From contig CAAFMS010000026.1 in the NCBI GenBank assembly GCA_900764105.1, positions 92,903 to 156,902 on the forward strand: 64,000 nt of DNA, written 5' to 3'. The position numbers and the translations under genes were made by a program. Source of the DNA: Clostridia bacterium (lineage in GTDB: Bacteria > Bacillota > Clostridia > Christensenellales > Borkfalkiaceae). Below are positions 37,118 through 46,453 of the stretch, in pieces. How positions within the stretch are numbered: position 1 is the stretch's first letter; each line of letters starts with the position of its first letter. Under the pieces are notes generated by a model that made no database searches, was not told the DNA's origin, and saw only the letters and a program-made list of their open reading frames with translations.

Positions 37118-37612
37118 ATGTTCAACATTGTACTCGTAGAACCCGAAATTCCACAAAACACGGGCAACATATCGAGAACGTGCGCAGCAACGCACAGCGT
37201 TCTTCACCTTGTAAGACCTCTCGGCTTCGAAATTTCAGACCGCACGCTTAAACGCGCGGGACTCGATTACTGGCAATATCTCGACGTCAGATATTACGAC
37301 TCGTTCGCCGAATTATACGAAAAATATTCTGCCGAAGCGAATTTTTACTTCCTCTCCACTAAGGGTGCAAAAGTTTATTCTGACGTAAGATTCCGCGACG
37401 GCGATTTTCTCGTATTCGGGAAAGAATCGCACGGACTGCCCGAACCGCTTTTAAAAAAACACTACGACAATACCCTGCGTATTCCAATGTGGCAAAATTT
37501 AAGAAGTCTCAACCTCTCGAACTCGGTCGCGCTGACATTATACGAAGCGTTGAGACAGACAGGCTTCGAGGGACTTAACCCCGAAGGTCATCTCACGGGG
37601 AGGTTGGACTAA
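37118..37612 (+). CDS. trmL: tRNA (cytidine(34)-2'-O)-methyltransferase TrmL
   Basis: 164 residues, SPOUT family. It 2'-O-methylates the wobble base of tRNA-Leu isoacceptors. MFNIVLVEPEIPQNTGNISR is the family start, LVRPLGFEISDRTLKRAGLDYW follows, and the knot shows LVFGKESHGLP, RIPMW and RSLNLSNSVALTLYEALRQ. AAAGGATAAAA precedes the ATG. The next gene starts with GTG directly after the stop. Confidence 0.95.
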   Translation: MFNIVLVEPEIPQNTGNISRTCAATHSVLHLVRPLGFEISDRTLKRAGLDYWQYLDVRYYDSFAELYEKYSAEANFYFLSTKGAKVYSDVRFRDGDFLVFGKESHGLPEPLLKKHYDNTLRIPMWQNLRSLNLSNSVALTLYEALRQTGFEGLNPEGHLTGRLD

Positions 37613-38293
37613 GTGGGTTATCATATCGGGACGATGCTCATATACGAGCATTTCGGGAAAGGCAAGTACTGCCCTCTTTGCAAGATTAAAGCGGAAATAA
37701 ACGAGAGACTTACCGAACAGTTTTTAGGCGAAAGCGTTATGGAGGATTCTTCGAGGGCGAGAGTAAACGAACTCGGGTTCTGCTCTTTCCATTACGACAA
37801 ATTATTTTCTATGCAATCTAAACTCGGACTTGCCCTTCAAATATCGACGAGACTTAAAAACAATACGGACAAGTTGGTCTATAAGCCGATTAACGCTAAA
37901 AAAGCGAAAAAAGAAGCGGATAAAATTTCCGCAACTTTAAAGACCTGCGTTATCTGTTCTATGTTCGAAGATACCATGGTAAGGTATTATAAAACAATTT
38001 CGAGGGTATACAAGGACGACCCGAATTTCAAGACGAAAATTTTGGATGGCGACGGTTTTTGCATAGAACACTACGCGAATTTAGTCCGCTACTCGTCAGA
38101 AGCAGGCAATAAGCAAGACGAATATCTCGAAACGCTTTTTAAGGCATTCAGAAAAAAACTCGACGAGACTGAAAACTCGTTAGACGAATTTTGCAATCAT
38201 CACGATTACAGAAAATCGACCGCCCCGCTTTCCGAAAAGGCGGCGAACTCGCTTAAAACGGCGAGAAACGTTCTCTATGGGCTTAACAAATAA
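37613..38293 (+). CDS. Cys/His-rich protein, DUF6062-like
   Basis: 226 residues from a GTG directly after the trmL TAA; GGGGAGGT lies 9 bases upstream. Two similar halves each have a CxxC then CxxH pair: CPLCKIK and GFCSFHY in the first, TCVICSMF and DGFCIEHY in the second, so zinc or Fe-S binding is likely. VMEDSSRARVNELGFCSFHY matches the family I know as DUF6062, of unknown function. No membrane segment. It may be translated with trmL. Confidence 0.7.
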   Translation: MGYHIGTMLIYEHFGKGKYCPLCKIKAEINERLTEQFLGESVMEDSSRARVNELGFCSFHYDKLFSMQSKLGLALQISTRLKNNTDKLVYKPINAKKAKKEADKISATLKTCVICSMFEDTMVRYYKTISRVYKDDPNFKTKILDGDGFCIEHYANLVRYSSEAGNKQDEYLETLFKAFRKKLDETENSLDEFCNHHDYRKSTAPLSEKAANSLKTARNVLYGLNK

Positions 38294-38321
38294 TATCGTG
38301 TAATTCGGTTTTGGACGCCTT

Positions 38322-38400
38322 ATTCTTAAAAATTCAAGCATTTTTAAGAATTCTTTGGGACATCGCCTTAAAGTCGCCGTCCCCTATGTTATATATAAAT
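38322..38400. repeat. 12-bp inverted repeat plus degenerate half-arm of the MITE-like repeat
   Basis: ATTCTTAAAAAT (38322-38333) and ATTTTTAAGAAT (38340-38351) form a hairpin without a T-run. Then 38357-38386 begins GGGACATCGCC and ends CCGTCCCCTA, a diverged copy of the arms at 23.0 and 23.2 kb. It looks like the relic of one element end. Confidence 0.5.
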
Positions 38401-38470
38401 TTGCCGTCGAATAATATAAGAAAATTTAACGTTTTATGGAACGTAAAACAACTTACAAACAATTAAAAAT

Positions 38471-38509
38471 AAAACCGAGATTATTGCGTTTTGCCATAAT
38501 CTCGGTTTT
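38471..38509. terminator. Bidirectional terminator, convergent genes
   Basis: A 14-bp perfect stem (38471-38484 with 38496-38509) with an 11-base loop and A/T tracts at both sides. It lies 12 bp beyond the lipoprotein stop (minus strand) and after the Cys-rich gene (plus strand). Confidence 0.9.
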
Positions 38510-38520
38510 TTATTTTGTTA

Positions 38521-40533
38521 CTACGCCTTACAATAATTTGTTATATCTTCGGTTGTCACCGTCTTGTTTATCTCTTCGTCATATATTTTAAGGGTTTTTT
38601 CATATACCGACGACACCTGCGTTTCGTCCGCTTCGCTTACCCCGACCGAAATATCTATACCATTCGTCTCTTTAAAATCTTTTACGAGCGTTTCGCGATT
38701 TTCTTGTTGAACAAACAACATCGGTATTCTTTTTGTCTGCTTTTCATATTCGCCGTTTTCGACGTTCTTTGCATAAAAATACATTTCCTTAAATTCGATA
38801 TCGTATCTTCTTGAAAAACTTTTTGCAGATATTCCCCCGACTTTCTTATTTTTAAATGGAGCACTTAGACCGTTTACATATATTATTTTTTTCTCTTCTT
38901 CGTCGGTTACCTCTTTTAATTCCGTCAAGCCCCCGATATCGCCGAGATTATACCATAAAGTATTGAACGTCACCTCTATACTCTTGATTTTTTTGGTTTC
39001 ACGAACTTCCGTACCGACAAGCGACGCATCGGAATTTCTGTAAACCTCGCAATTTCTGCCCTTCGCCGAGACAAAGAAGTCGCCTTTCGTTCCGACGATT
39101 GAGGTATACGATTTATCGACTTTTATGTATGCGCTCGTATTGAGCAAGTCGCTCCCTTCTTCGTTTACGGTTAAACATTCGTAAAATTTTCCGACTACCG
39201 TCTGGTCGGCCTGCCTTTCAAATTCTATCTGCGTAGCCGCCTTACCTATAACTACAAACGCCGCCTTAAATCGATTTTGTCCGCTCTCATATTTAAACAG
39301 CGTGGACTCAGTCAGTTTAACTTTCGCTCCGCTGACGTTGTCGGATTTTCTCGAAAACAGCGTGACTTCAACGCTTCCCACCGTCGCGAACAACGTATAA
39401 CTATCTTCCTCGAGTTCGATGGTAAACGCAAACGGGGTCTTATCTTCGCCCCCTTTCTTACCGTATTCGAACTTTTTGTATTCCATCGGAGCATTGCTTA
39501 AAAACGCCGCGTAAATTGATTTTATCGTATCCATTACGCCGTAAACTTTATTGACGTACGCAAGACAAGAATCCGTTTTTGCGAGAATTCCGTAAATGAC
39601 GTTTAACTGCTTACCTATTCCGTTTTTAGGAATACTCGAAACCCTTAACCCTGCCGAATAGTCGTCCGAATAGTCGCCGCAACTTCTGTTTTCAATAGCA
39701 AAACTTTCGGGAAGAAATCCCCACGGCTCAGGTTCGGCTTTTAACGAATCGATAACGGTTGACGCAAGAGAGGATAGGTCGAGTTTTATAACAATTTTAC
39801 CCGTAATCGTCTTTTCGACGTAATTTTTGCCGGACAATACGACTTTTACGTCATATTCGCCTCGCTCTCTTACCCCGTCCGTAAATTCCTCGTTGTTATA
39901 ATACGTCGTCGCCGTAACGCCGCTCGGAACAGCGCCGCTTAATTCCGCCTTATGATACAAACCGTCGAACTCGTATTCCTGACCTTCCTTTATCGTTATA
40001 TTACCAATCTCCGCTTTATTTATTGTGAGTACGGAATTGAGGATAATCGACTTATAGCCGGACTTTTTTATGGTAGCGGTAGCATTATAAACGCCTGCGT
40101 CGATAGCCTTGTTATTCGCATATTGAACGTCTGCGCCATACGGAAGTCCCTCAACGGTAACAGAAAATTCGCTCCCGTTGTATGTAACCGTTTTATTCGG
40201 AAAGGTTACGCCCTCAAATTCCTTCAACTTTGAAACCGATTCTGAAACCGATTCGCTCGACTGAGAAAAATCCTCGCGAGATTGCTCTACGCTTTCGCCG
40301 CTTCCGTTTAACGAATCCTCTTCCGACTGTTTTACGCTTTCGCTGCCCTTTAAAGAAGTTTCTTCAGACTGTTGCGCGCTTTCGCTGCCGCCGACAAACT
40401 TCACGCTATCGTCTATCATCATCGAGGTCGAATCCGATGCGCTATCGACTTTTTTCTTCTTGCAGCCGACTACGGCGTTCAGACTAAGCGCGGTAATAAC
40501 CGCAAGCATTACGATTAAAAATAATTTTTTCAT
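38521..40533 (-). CDS. Secreted lipoprotein with MBG/Ig-like repeat region
   Basis: 670 residues. A type II signal peptide is visible: KKLFLIVMLAVITALSLNAVVGC, with the lipobox VVGC at residues 21-24. A Ser/Glu-rich linker (about residues 30-100) contains degenerate repeats such as SESVKQSEEDSLNGSG. Two MBG-type modules follow (VTYNGSEFSVTVEGLPYG, then YEFDGLYHKAELSG). The C-terminal 420 residues are not recognised; they are beta-rich. GGGGAG precedes the ATG. It probably sits on the outer face of the membrane; ligand unknown. It lies 46 bp after the membrane-anchored XRE regulator gene in the same direction. Confidence 0.75.
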   Translation of the reverse strand: MKKLFLIVMLAVITALSLNAVVGCKKKKVDSASDSTSMMIDDSVKFVGGSESAQQSEETSLKGSESVKQSEEDSLNGSGESVEQSREDFSQSSESVSESVSKLKEFEGVTFPNKTVTYNGSEFSVTVEGLPYGADVQYANNKAIDAGVYNATATIKKSGYKSIILNSVLTINKAEIGNITIKEGQEYEFDGLYHKAELSGAVPSGVTATTYYNNEEFTDGVRERGEYDVKVVLSGKNYVEKTITGKIVIKLDLSSLASTVIDSLKAEPEPWGFLPESFAIENRSCGDYSDDYSAGLRVSSIPKNGIGKQLNVIYGILAKTDSCLAYVNKVYGVMDTIKSIYAAFLSNAPMEYKKFEYGKKGGEDKTPFAFTIELEEDSYTLFATVGSVEVTLFSRKSDNVSGAKVKLTESTLFKYESGQNRFKAAFVVIGKAATQIEFERQADQTVVGKFYECLTVNEEGSDLLNTSAYIKVDKSYTSIVGTKGDFFVSAKGRNCEVYRNSDASLVGTEVRETKKIKSIEVTFNTLWYNLGDIGGLTELKEVTDEEEKKIIYVNGLSAPFKNKKVGGISAKSFSRRYDIEFKEMYFYAKNVENGEYEKQTKRIPMLFVQQENRETLVKDFKETNGIDISVGVSEADETQVSSVYEKTLKIYDEEINKTVTTEDITNYCKA

Positions 40534-40579
40534 AAAATACTCCCCTTTCTTTTTTATTTTTTAAAAATCTTCAATGATT

Positions 40580-41446
40580 TTAAAAACTCGAATAATCTCC
40601 CTTTTCGGGCGTTTTGAAATTTTTAACTATTGCAAACGGATATACAAACAAAGATATTATCAAGCAAATCACAAATGCAACTACCATAAAGAATAACGTA
40701 ATCAATATCCCTAATACCCAAAAGAGAAGTTTAACGCATATAAACCACAAAATTCCGTCAAGGTCAAGTGAAAAAATCAACCCCGGGAACTTTACGAACC
40801 CCAACTGCGTTATCCACCCGAAAACGTCTGCGATACAGTTGTTATTCAGGATAAGGCAAGACGAAAACGTAAATATCATGACGGCGGAGGCTATCCCGTA
40901 CCCGATGTCTTTACCTCCGTTTGCGATTGCGAGCATAAGAAAAACGACAAATAATATTCCCGAAATAACGAAAGACTTGATTCTGTTTTTCTTACCCTTT
41001 TCGACCGCTTCCTGAAAACGCCTCTTTTTCTCGCGATCGCGACATTCTCTGCAAATAACGCGACCGACGTCATAACGTATTATCTCGCTTCCGTTATATA
41101 TAGGTCTGTTACATTTTTCGCAGACAGCAAGAACGGGCTTCGGCTGCTCGTAAACCACGGTCGTCGCAACCTCTTCTTTTGTTTCTTTCTCCTCTTTGTT
41201 TTCCTCTTTGTTTTCCTCTTTTATTTCGTCTTTTGCCTCGTCTTCCTTTTCGTCGCTGTTTTCAAAATACGAAACGGGAACTTCGAGAATTTTTGCCATA
41301 TTACATATAGTCTCGAAGTCGGGAGACGATTCTCCTCTTTCCCATTTAGATACAGCCTGAAAAGTAACGTGCAACTCCGAGCCGAGTTCGGCTTGAGTCA
41401 TACCTTTTTCTTTTCTTGCTTTTACGATTTTTTCGCCGATGTTCAT
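40580..41446 (-). CDS. XRE-family regulator with zinc ribbon and C-terminal membrane helices
   Basis: 288 residues. Residues 1-62 are a Cro/CI helix-turn-helix (MTQAELGSELHVTFQAVSKWERG). An acidic Glu/Lys linker (residues 65-95) contains the tandem EENKEENKEEKE. VCEKCNRPIYNG and RVICREC form a zinc-ribbon-like CxxC pair. Four hydrophobic segments lie between residues 155 and 275. This is a DNA-binding protein tethered to the membrane, suggesting that it senses an envelope signal; the target is unknown. GGAGG precedes the ATG. The following lipoprotein is a candidate partner or target. Confidence 0.82.
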   Translation of the reverse strand: MNIGEKIVKARKEKGMTQAELGSELHVTFQAVSKWERGESSPDFETICNMAKILEVPVSYFENSDEKEDEAKDEIKEENKEENKEEKETKEEVATTVVYEQPKPVLAVCEKCNRPIYNGSEIIRYDVGRVICRECRDREKKRRFQEAVEKGKKNRIKSFVISGILFVVFLMLAIANGGKDIGYGIASAVMIFTFSSCLILNNNCIADVFGWITQLGFVKFPGLIFSLDLDGILWFICVKLLFWVLGILITLFFMVVAFVICLIISLFVYPFAIVKNFKTPEKGDYSSF

Positions 41447-41473
41447 TAGTCACTACCTCCTCGAACAACTACC

Positions 41474-41502
41474 ATTTTAAACCTTATTCGCTTTTTTTGC
41501 AA
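41474..41502 (-). promoter_or_regulatory. Promoter of the membrane-bound XRE regulator
   Basis: -10 TAAAAT (41474-41479) and -35 TTGCAA (41497-41502), 17-bp spacer, minus strand. Confidence 0.7.
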
Positions 41503-41510
41503 GTCGTTTT

Positions 41511-41552
41511 ACTAAACCGTTAGTTGAATTGACTAAACGAATGGTTGAATTC
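41511..41552. promoter_or_regulatory. Tandem 21-bp operator-like repeats
   Basis: 41511-41531 and 41532-41552 are adjacent direct copies sharing ACTAAAC at the left and GTTGAATT at the right. ACTAA-N4-TTAGT and TTAGT-N7-ACTAA dyads occur within and between copies. They lie immediately upstream of the XRE gene's -35, a plausible autoregulatory site. Confidence 0.55.
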
Positions 41553-41633
41553 GCAAAAGTTGATTATTTGCGATAAAAAGGCGCAATATTAAGGTCTCCG
41601 ACACAATTTCATAACGTAACGCCTGTTACGAAA

Positions 41634-41670
41634 ACGAGCGGTTGCAAGGCAAAGCCTTGCAACCGCTCGT
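41634..41670. terminator. 17-bp perfect terminator hairpin
   Basis: 41634-41650 pairs exactly with 41654-41670, loop AAA, T-rich on the plus side and A/T on the minus side. It ends the TfoX-type gene and insulates it from the XRE regulator. Confidence 0.85.
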
Positions 41671-41701
41671 TATTGTTTTTATTTACAGATTTACTTATAA
41701 T

Positions 41702-42019
41702 CTATTTTTTACTTCCTTTTTTCTTCGGAACGGGGATTATTTCCTCCAACGCCTCTACAACTTCGTTAAATCGTTCGTCGTCGGGGTCTATAACGTAGTG
41801 CTTTATCGCTCCGTCATACGGAACGCCCGTTTCCAAGTCTGAAATTATCGCCTCAACTTCGGGTAATTCTTTAACAAACACATTGTTATCGCACAGAAGC
41901 AATACGGGTTTGTCGTTGACGTAAATCATATAATCGCCGAACATTTTTCTATATCTGACAGCCGAAAACCCTTTTATCTGTCCGCAAACGTATTCGACAA
42001 AATCAATATTAGTCGCCAT
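41702..42019 (-). CDS. TfoX N-terminal domain protein
   Basis: 105 residues. FVEYVCGQIKGFSAVRYRKMFGDYMIYVNDKPVLL matches the TfoX/Sxy N-terminal domain, here as a stand-alone protein ending in a Lys-rich tail. In gammaproteobacteria TfoX promotes competence gene expression; the stand-alone clostridial form has no assigned role. Its start overlaps the DUF1003 gene by 11 bp. Confidence 0.85.
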   Translation of the reverse strand: MATNIDFVEYVCGQIKGFSAVRYRKMFGDYMIYVNDKPVLLLCDNNVFVKELPEVEAIISDLETGVPYDGAIKHYVIDPDDERFNEVVEALEEIIPVPKKKGSKK

Positions 42020-42551
42020 TTTTATTCTCTACTCCGCACGAGGTCGTTTTTTCTTTTTTGTCAGCCTCAAGCATTTTGAGTATCTTTTTCTGAGTTTCTG
42101 ATATTTGCTCGACTTTTTTGTAAAGTTCGTCGATAACAAATTCGCTTTTAAGGTTTATACGGTAGTCGTTTTCGGCGCGATTTCTGTCCTTCGCTTCCTG
42201 TCTGTTCTGACTCATCATTATAAGCGGAGCCTGAATAGCCGCAATACACGACAAAACGAGATTTAAAAGCACGAACGGATAAGAATCAAACGCTTTCGTT
42301 GCCATAAGTATATTGACAACCATCCATACGACCATAACGCCTATAAACGTAAAAATAAACGCCCAACTGCCCGCAAATTTCGCAACCGCGTCCGCCGCCT
42401 TCTGCCCGAATGAATCCTTTTCGGTTTTGTCGGCGTTCATTGTAACGTTTTCGCTGAGTATCTCGTTCATAAGTTCTTCGTCGGTGAGTTCTTCATCGGA
42501 TTCGTGCAGTAACTCGCGTATTATCCTCTTTTTGTTCTTCTGATAGTTCAT
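42009..42551 (-). CDS. DUF1003 membrane protein
   Basis: 180 residues. Two membrane helices (FAGSWAFIFTFIGVMVVWMV and FVLLNLVLSCIAAIQAPLIMM) with SQNRQEAKDRNRAENDYRIN after them are the DUF1003 signature. The N-terminal 45 residues are acidic and the C-terminal 45 are coiled-coil-like. The function is unknown. It precedes and overlaps the TfoX-type gene. Confidence 0.88.
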   Translation of the reverse strand: MNYQKNKKRIIRELLHESDEELTDEELMNEILSENVTMNADKTEKDSFGQKAADAVAKFAGSWAFIFTFIGVMVVWMVVNILMATKAFDSYPFVLLNLVLSCIAAIQAPLIMMSQNRQEAKDRNRAENDYRINLKSEFVIDELYKKVEQISETQKKILKMLEADKKEKTTSCGVENKNGD

Positions 42552-42605
42552 AACTTACTCCTTACTATACTTTTACATTATAGTCGATAATCCGCCCCTT
42601 GTCAA

Positions 42606-42651
42606 TAATAAAAAGCCCCGAGAATTCCGTTAGTTACGAATTTCCCGAGGC
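42606..42651 (-). terminator. Terminator of the hrcA-grpE-dnaK-dnaJ operon
   Basis: A long GC-rich hairpin (42615-42651 with two mismatches) is followed on the minus strand by TTTTTATT, 16 bp after the dnaJ stop. Confidence 0.8.
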
Positions 42652-42666
42652 GGTAATATTAACTGT

Positions 42667-43842
42667 TTATTTTGTATACGCGCTCTTGCCGTAAAGGGCT
42701 TGCATCGCGTCGTCGTACTTTTTCATCTTGTCGTACTGTTTCAACTCTATGTCCGAATCGAAGTCCATAAGTCTCTGCTTCTCCGCTTTCGTGAGTTTCG
42801 ACGGAACTTCTACGGTAACCGTAACGTTCAGGTTGCCCGCTCCGAGTCTGGAATTTATACCCTTACCTCTTATCGTAAAGGTCTTGCCCGTCTGCGTTCC
42901 CTCGGGAATGTCGAGCCATACCGTATCATCCAAGGTCGGAACCTGTACTTTTCCACCGAGCGCAGCCGTTGCGAAACTAATCGGCAAGTCTATATACAAA
43001 TCGAAATTCTTTCTCTTGAACAACTTGTGCGGAAGAACCTTGAATACGACTATAAGATCTCCCGGCTCTCCGCCTCTCAAAGACGCTTCGCCGTATCCTT
43101 TCTTTCTGATATAACTTCCGTTGTCCGCGCCGGCAGGTATCGTAAGACTTATCGTGGTCGATTTACGCTGATAGCCTTTGCCTCCGCAAGTAGGACATTT
43201 TTCGAGTATTATTTTACCCTTGCCGCCGCACGCGTCGCACGCTCCCTGCCTTACAGACCTGAATATACTGTTGCCCGAAACGTACTGTATAGTTCCCGTT
43301 CCTTTACACTTATCGCAGGTCTTATACTGCGTTCCGTTCTTCGCGCCCGTCGAACGACAGTCGGGACAAGGCTCTTTTCTGCTGTAAGTAATGTCTTTTT
43401 TACAACCTTTCGCCGCGTCGAGGAAGGATAGTTCGACTTCGAGTTTAATGTCCTCTCCCTGTTTATCCTCTTCCGTTTCGCCTCTGCCGCCGCCCATGAA
43501 CGAGCCGAATATATCGCCGAATATGTCTCCGAATCCGCCGCTTCCGAATCCGCCCGTACTGCTGCCGCTGAAACCGCCGCCGCTGCCGAATCCTCCGAAG
43601 CCCCCGAATCCGCCGTTAGCCGCGCCCGGGTTTTCGAGTTCGTAGTCGTACTGCTGTCTCTTTTGCGGATCGGAAAGCACCTCGTTCGCTTCGTTTATCT
43701 CTTTAAATTTTTTAGCGCATTCTTCGTCGTTGGGGTGAAGGTCGGGGTGATATTGTCGCGCGAGTTTCCTGTATGCAGATTTAATATCGTCCTGAGAAGC
43801 CTTCTTGTCAACGCCGAGAACTTCGTAATAATTTTTCGCCAT
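42667..43842 (-). CDS. dnaJ: Chaperone DnaJ
   Basis: 391 residues. The J domain (residues 1-70) has YHPDLHPND with the HPD motif that stimulates DnaK. A Gly/Phe-rich segment (75-125) follows. Four zinc-binding CxxCxGxG-type repeats are present: [24 protein letters not shown] and CPTCGGKG; the first has CRSTG in place of CxGxG. The C-terminal substrate-binding barrels complete a type I DnaJ. It is the last gene of the operon, 84 bp after dnaK. Confidence 0.97.
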   Translation of the reverse strand: MAKNYYEVLGVDKKASQDDIKSAYRKLARQYHPDLHPNDEECAKKFKEINEANEVLSDPQKRQQYDYELENPGAANGGFGGFGGFGSGGGFSGSSTGGFGSGGFGDIFGDIFGSFMGGGRGETEEDKQGEDIKLEVELSFLDAAKGCKKDITYSRKEPCPDCRSTGAKNGTQYKTCDKCKGTGTIQYVSGNSIFRSVRQGACDACGGKGKIILEKCPTCGGKGYQRKSTTISLTIPAGADNGSYIRKKGYGEASLRGGEPGDLIVVFKVLPHKLFKRKNFDLYIDLPISFATAALGGKVQVPTLDDTVWLDIPEGTQTGKTFTIRGKGINSRLGAGNLNVTVTVEVPSKLTKAEKQRLMDFDSDIELKQYDKMKKYDDAMQALYGKSAYTK

Positions 43843-43868
43843 ATTATCCTTTTACTAATTTACAAGTC

Positions 43869-43896
43869 GTCTCGGACAGAATAATCTGCCCGAGAC
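43869..43896 (-). other. Intercistronic hairpin between dnaK and dnaJ
   Basis: GTCTCGG/CCGAGAC with an inner CAGA/TCTG pair forms a compact hairpin without a T-run. It may stabilise the dnaK mRNA end or reduce read-through into dnaJ. Confidence 0.45.
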
Positions 43897-43926
43897 AACT
43901 GTCATTTACTCATTTTGCGTTAAGTC

Positions 43927-45729
43927 TTATTGATGGAATTCGGTGTCGCCGTTATCGTCTGCGTTCGCGCCTTCCGCGTTCGGCTGACCCTGCTGAGCCT
44001 GCTGATAGAGTTTGGCGAATACGCCTTGTACGTCGTTGGAAAGTTTTTCCGTAGCCGCTACGATTTTATCGTTATCGTCCGAATTCAAAGCCTCTTTCGC
44101 TTCTTTTACCGCATTTTCAACGGTCGTTTTATCCTCTTCGGAAAGTTTGTCGCCGCTGTCTTTTACGGTCTTTTCAACCTGGAAGATAAGACTATCGAGT
44201 TTGTTCTTGTTATCGACCGCTTCTCTTCTCTTCTTATCTTCGGCTTCGTACATTTCCGCTTCTTTGACCGCTTTCTGAATGTCTTCTTCGGAAAGGTTTG
44301 TCGAGGAAGTAATCGTTATATCCGCCGCTTTCTGAGTTCCGAGGTCTTTCGCCGTAACGTGAACTATGCCGTTCGCGTCGATATCGAACGTAACTTCGAT
44401 CTGAGGAATACCTCTCGGAGCCGGCGCAATACCCGTAAGGTTGAACTGTCCGAGCGTCTTGTTATCCTTTGCGAACTGTCTTTCGCCCTGTAAAACGTGA
44501 ATGGTAACTTCAGACTGGTTATCCGCCGCCGTCGAGAATACCTGAGATTTCTTAACGGGGATAGTCGTGTTCTTGTCGATAAGTTTCGTGAATACGCCGC
44601 CGAGCGTTTCGATACCGAGGGACAACGGGGTTACGTCGAGGAGAAGTACGTCTTTGACTTCACCCGTTAAAACGCCGCCCTGAATAGCCGCGCCGATCGC
44701 GACGCATTCGTCGGGGTTAATGCCCTTGAACGGCTCTTTGCCCGTCTCCGCCTTTACAGCCGCTACGACTGCGGGGATTCTCGTCGAACCGCCGACAAGG
44801 ATTACTTTTTCGATGTCGTTGTAAGTAAGTCCGGCGTCTTTCATAGCCTGTCTCATAGGAGCCTTGGTAGCCTCTACGAGGTCGCCCGTCATAGTGTCGA
44901 ATTTATCTTTCGTAAGCGTTACGTCAAGGTGTTTAGGACCGTTGGCGTCCGCGGTTATGAACGGAAGGTTGATGTTCGTCGAGGTCATGCTCGAAAGTTC
45001 GATTTTCGCCTTTTCCGCAGCCTCTTTGATTCTCTGCATAGCCATCTTGTCGTTAGAAAGGTCGATGCCCTCTTTCGCTTTGAAGTCGGCTACTACGTAG
45101 TCCATTATTCTCTTATCGAAGTCGTCGCCGCCGAGCATACAGTTACCGTTCGTGGCAAGAACTTCGAATACGCCGTCGCCGATATCGAGAATCGAGACAT
45201 CGAACGTGCCGCCGCCGAGGTCGTATATCATTACTTTGTGAGATTTCTTATCTTTGTCAAGTCCGTAAGCAAGAGCCGCCGCGGTAGGTTCGTTGATTAT
45301 ACGAAGTACGTTAAGTCCTGCGATCTTACCTGCGTCCTTAGTCGCCTGTCTCTGGCTGTCCGTGAAGTATGCGGGGCAAGTGATTACCGCGTCCTTTACG
45401 GGTTCGCCGAGGTACGCTTCGGCGTCTTTTTTAAGTTTTGAAAGTATCATAGCGGAAATTTCCTGCGGAGAATACTGCTTTCCGTCGATATTTACTTTAT
45501 AGTCGCTTCCCATGTGTCTCTTTATGGAAATGACCGTTCTGTCGCTGTTCGCGACCGCCTGTCTTTTCGCTATCTGTCCGACAAGCCTCTCGCCGTCTTT
45601 CTGAAAGCCTACTACAGAAGGAGTAGTTCTCGAACCTTCGGCGTTCGCTATTACGACGGGATCGCCGCCTTCCATTACCGCTACGCAAGAATTCGTTGTT
45701 CCTAAATCTATACCAATTACTTTACTCAT
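43927..45729 (-). CDS. dnaK: Chaperone DnaK (Hsp70)
   Basis: 600 residues. The ATPase domain begins [17 protein letters not shown] and contains [28 protein letters not shown] [13 protein letters not shown] and [12 protein letters not shown]. The substrate-binding domain includes [17 protein letters not shown] and the lid ends in a short [17 protein letters not shown] tail. It refolds proteins together with DnaJ and GrpE. It lies 32 bp after grpE. Confidence 0.98.
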   Translation of the reverse strand: MSKVIGIDLGTTNSCVAVMEGGDPVVIANAEGSRTTPSVVGFQKDGERLVGQIAKRQAVANSDRTVISIKRHMGSDYKVNIDGKQYSPQEISAMILSKLKKDAEAYLGEPVKDAVITCPAYFTDSQRQATKDAGKIAGLNVLRIINEPTAAALAYGLDKDKKSHKVMIYDLGGGTFDVSILDIGDGVFEVLATNGNCMLGGDDFDKRIMDYVVADFKAKEGIDLSNDKMAMQRIKEAAEKAKIELSSMTSTNINLPFITADANGPKHLDVTLTKDKFDTMTGDLVEATKAPMRQAMKDAGLTYNDIEKVILVGGSTRIPAVVAAVKAETGKEPFKGINPDECVAIGAAIQGGVLTGEVKDVLLLDVTPLSLGIETLGGVFTKLIDKNTTIPVKKSQVFSTAADNQSEVTIHVLQGERQFAKDNKTLGQFNLTGIAPAPRGIPQIEVTFDIDANGIVHVTAKDLGTQKAADITITSSTNLSEEDIQKAVKEAEMYEAEDKKRREAVDNKNKLDSLIFQVEKTVKDSGDKLSEEDKTTVENAVKEAKEALNSDDNDKIVAATEKLSNDVQGVFAKLYQQAQQGQPNAEGANADDNGDTEFHQ

Positions 45730-45761
45730 AATATCTATCTCCTTTTTTATATAATCTGTCT

Positions 45762-46433
45762 TTATTTGATTACGGATACCTGAGCGTATCTCATAATCTT
45801 TTCGCCGAGTTTATATCCTCTGCCGAAAACCTGTTTTACCGTCTCGACTTCCTCGTCTCCCTCTGCGGGAACGGTCATTACCGCGTTCGCGGTCATCGGG
45901 TCGAACTTGCTTCCGACTTCGGGCGAAAACTCAACTACGCCGAGCGAGGCGAGGGTCTCGTGATACTTTTTAAGAAGTTTCTCGATTCCGTCTCTCGTGT
46001 TGTCGTCAAGTTGCATTTTAAGCGCCCAATCTAAACTGTCGCCTATCGGCAATATCTTCTCTATCGCCGATTTTCTGCCGTCGTCGTACGCCGCGCGAAT
46101 TTCTTCGCCTTTTCGTCTTCGGACGTTTTCACAGTCTGCTCTGGCTCTTAAATAATCGTTTTTCGCTTCTTCGCTTTCCGATTTGAGTTTCTCTAAATTC
46201 GATTTTAACTCGTCGGACTCCGAAAAAGCCTTTCTCAAAGCGGCTTTCGCCTCTTTTTCCGTCATTTTTTCTATTTCATCCGCCTCTTTTTCGGCTTCGT
46301 CTTCGATTTCTTCCAAAGGTTCTTTACCTTCTTCCGTTTCTTCGACTTCGGCTTCCTTTTCGTCGGACTTCTTCTTGGACTCTTCGTTCAATCTGTCCTT
46401 GAAGAATTTTTTCTTTTTTTCGTTTTCAGTCAT
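45762..46433 (-). CDS. grpE: Nucleotide exchange factor GrpE
   Basis: 223 residues. The N-terminal 75 residues are highly charged Glu/Lys, then a coiled coil, and the GrpE head with [21 protein letters not shown] and the C-terminal motif [20 protein letters not shown] near the end. It releases ADP from DnaK. It starts 20 bp after hrcA. Confidence 0.95.
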   Translation of the reverse strand: MTENEKKKKFFKDRLNEESKKKSDEKEAEVEETEEGKEPLEEIEDEAEKEADEIEKMTEKEAKAALRKAFSESDELKSNLEKLKSESEEAKNDYLRARADCENVRRRKGEEIRAAYDDGRKSAIEKILPIGDSLDWALKMQLDDNTRDGIEKLLKKYHETLASLGVVEFSPEVGSKFDPMTANAVMTVPAEGDEEVETVKQVFGRGYKLGEKIMRYAQVSVIK

Positions 46434-46453
46434 TATTATTTGGTACGCCTCCT

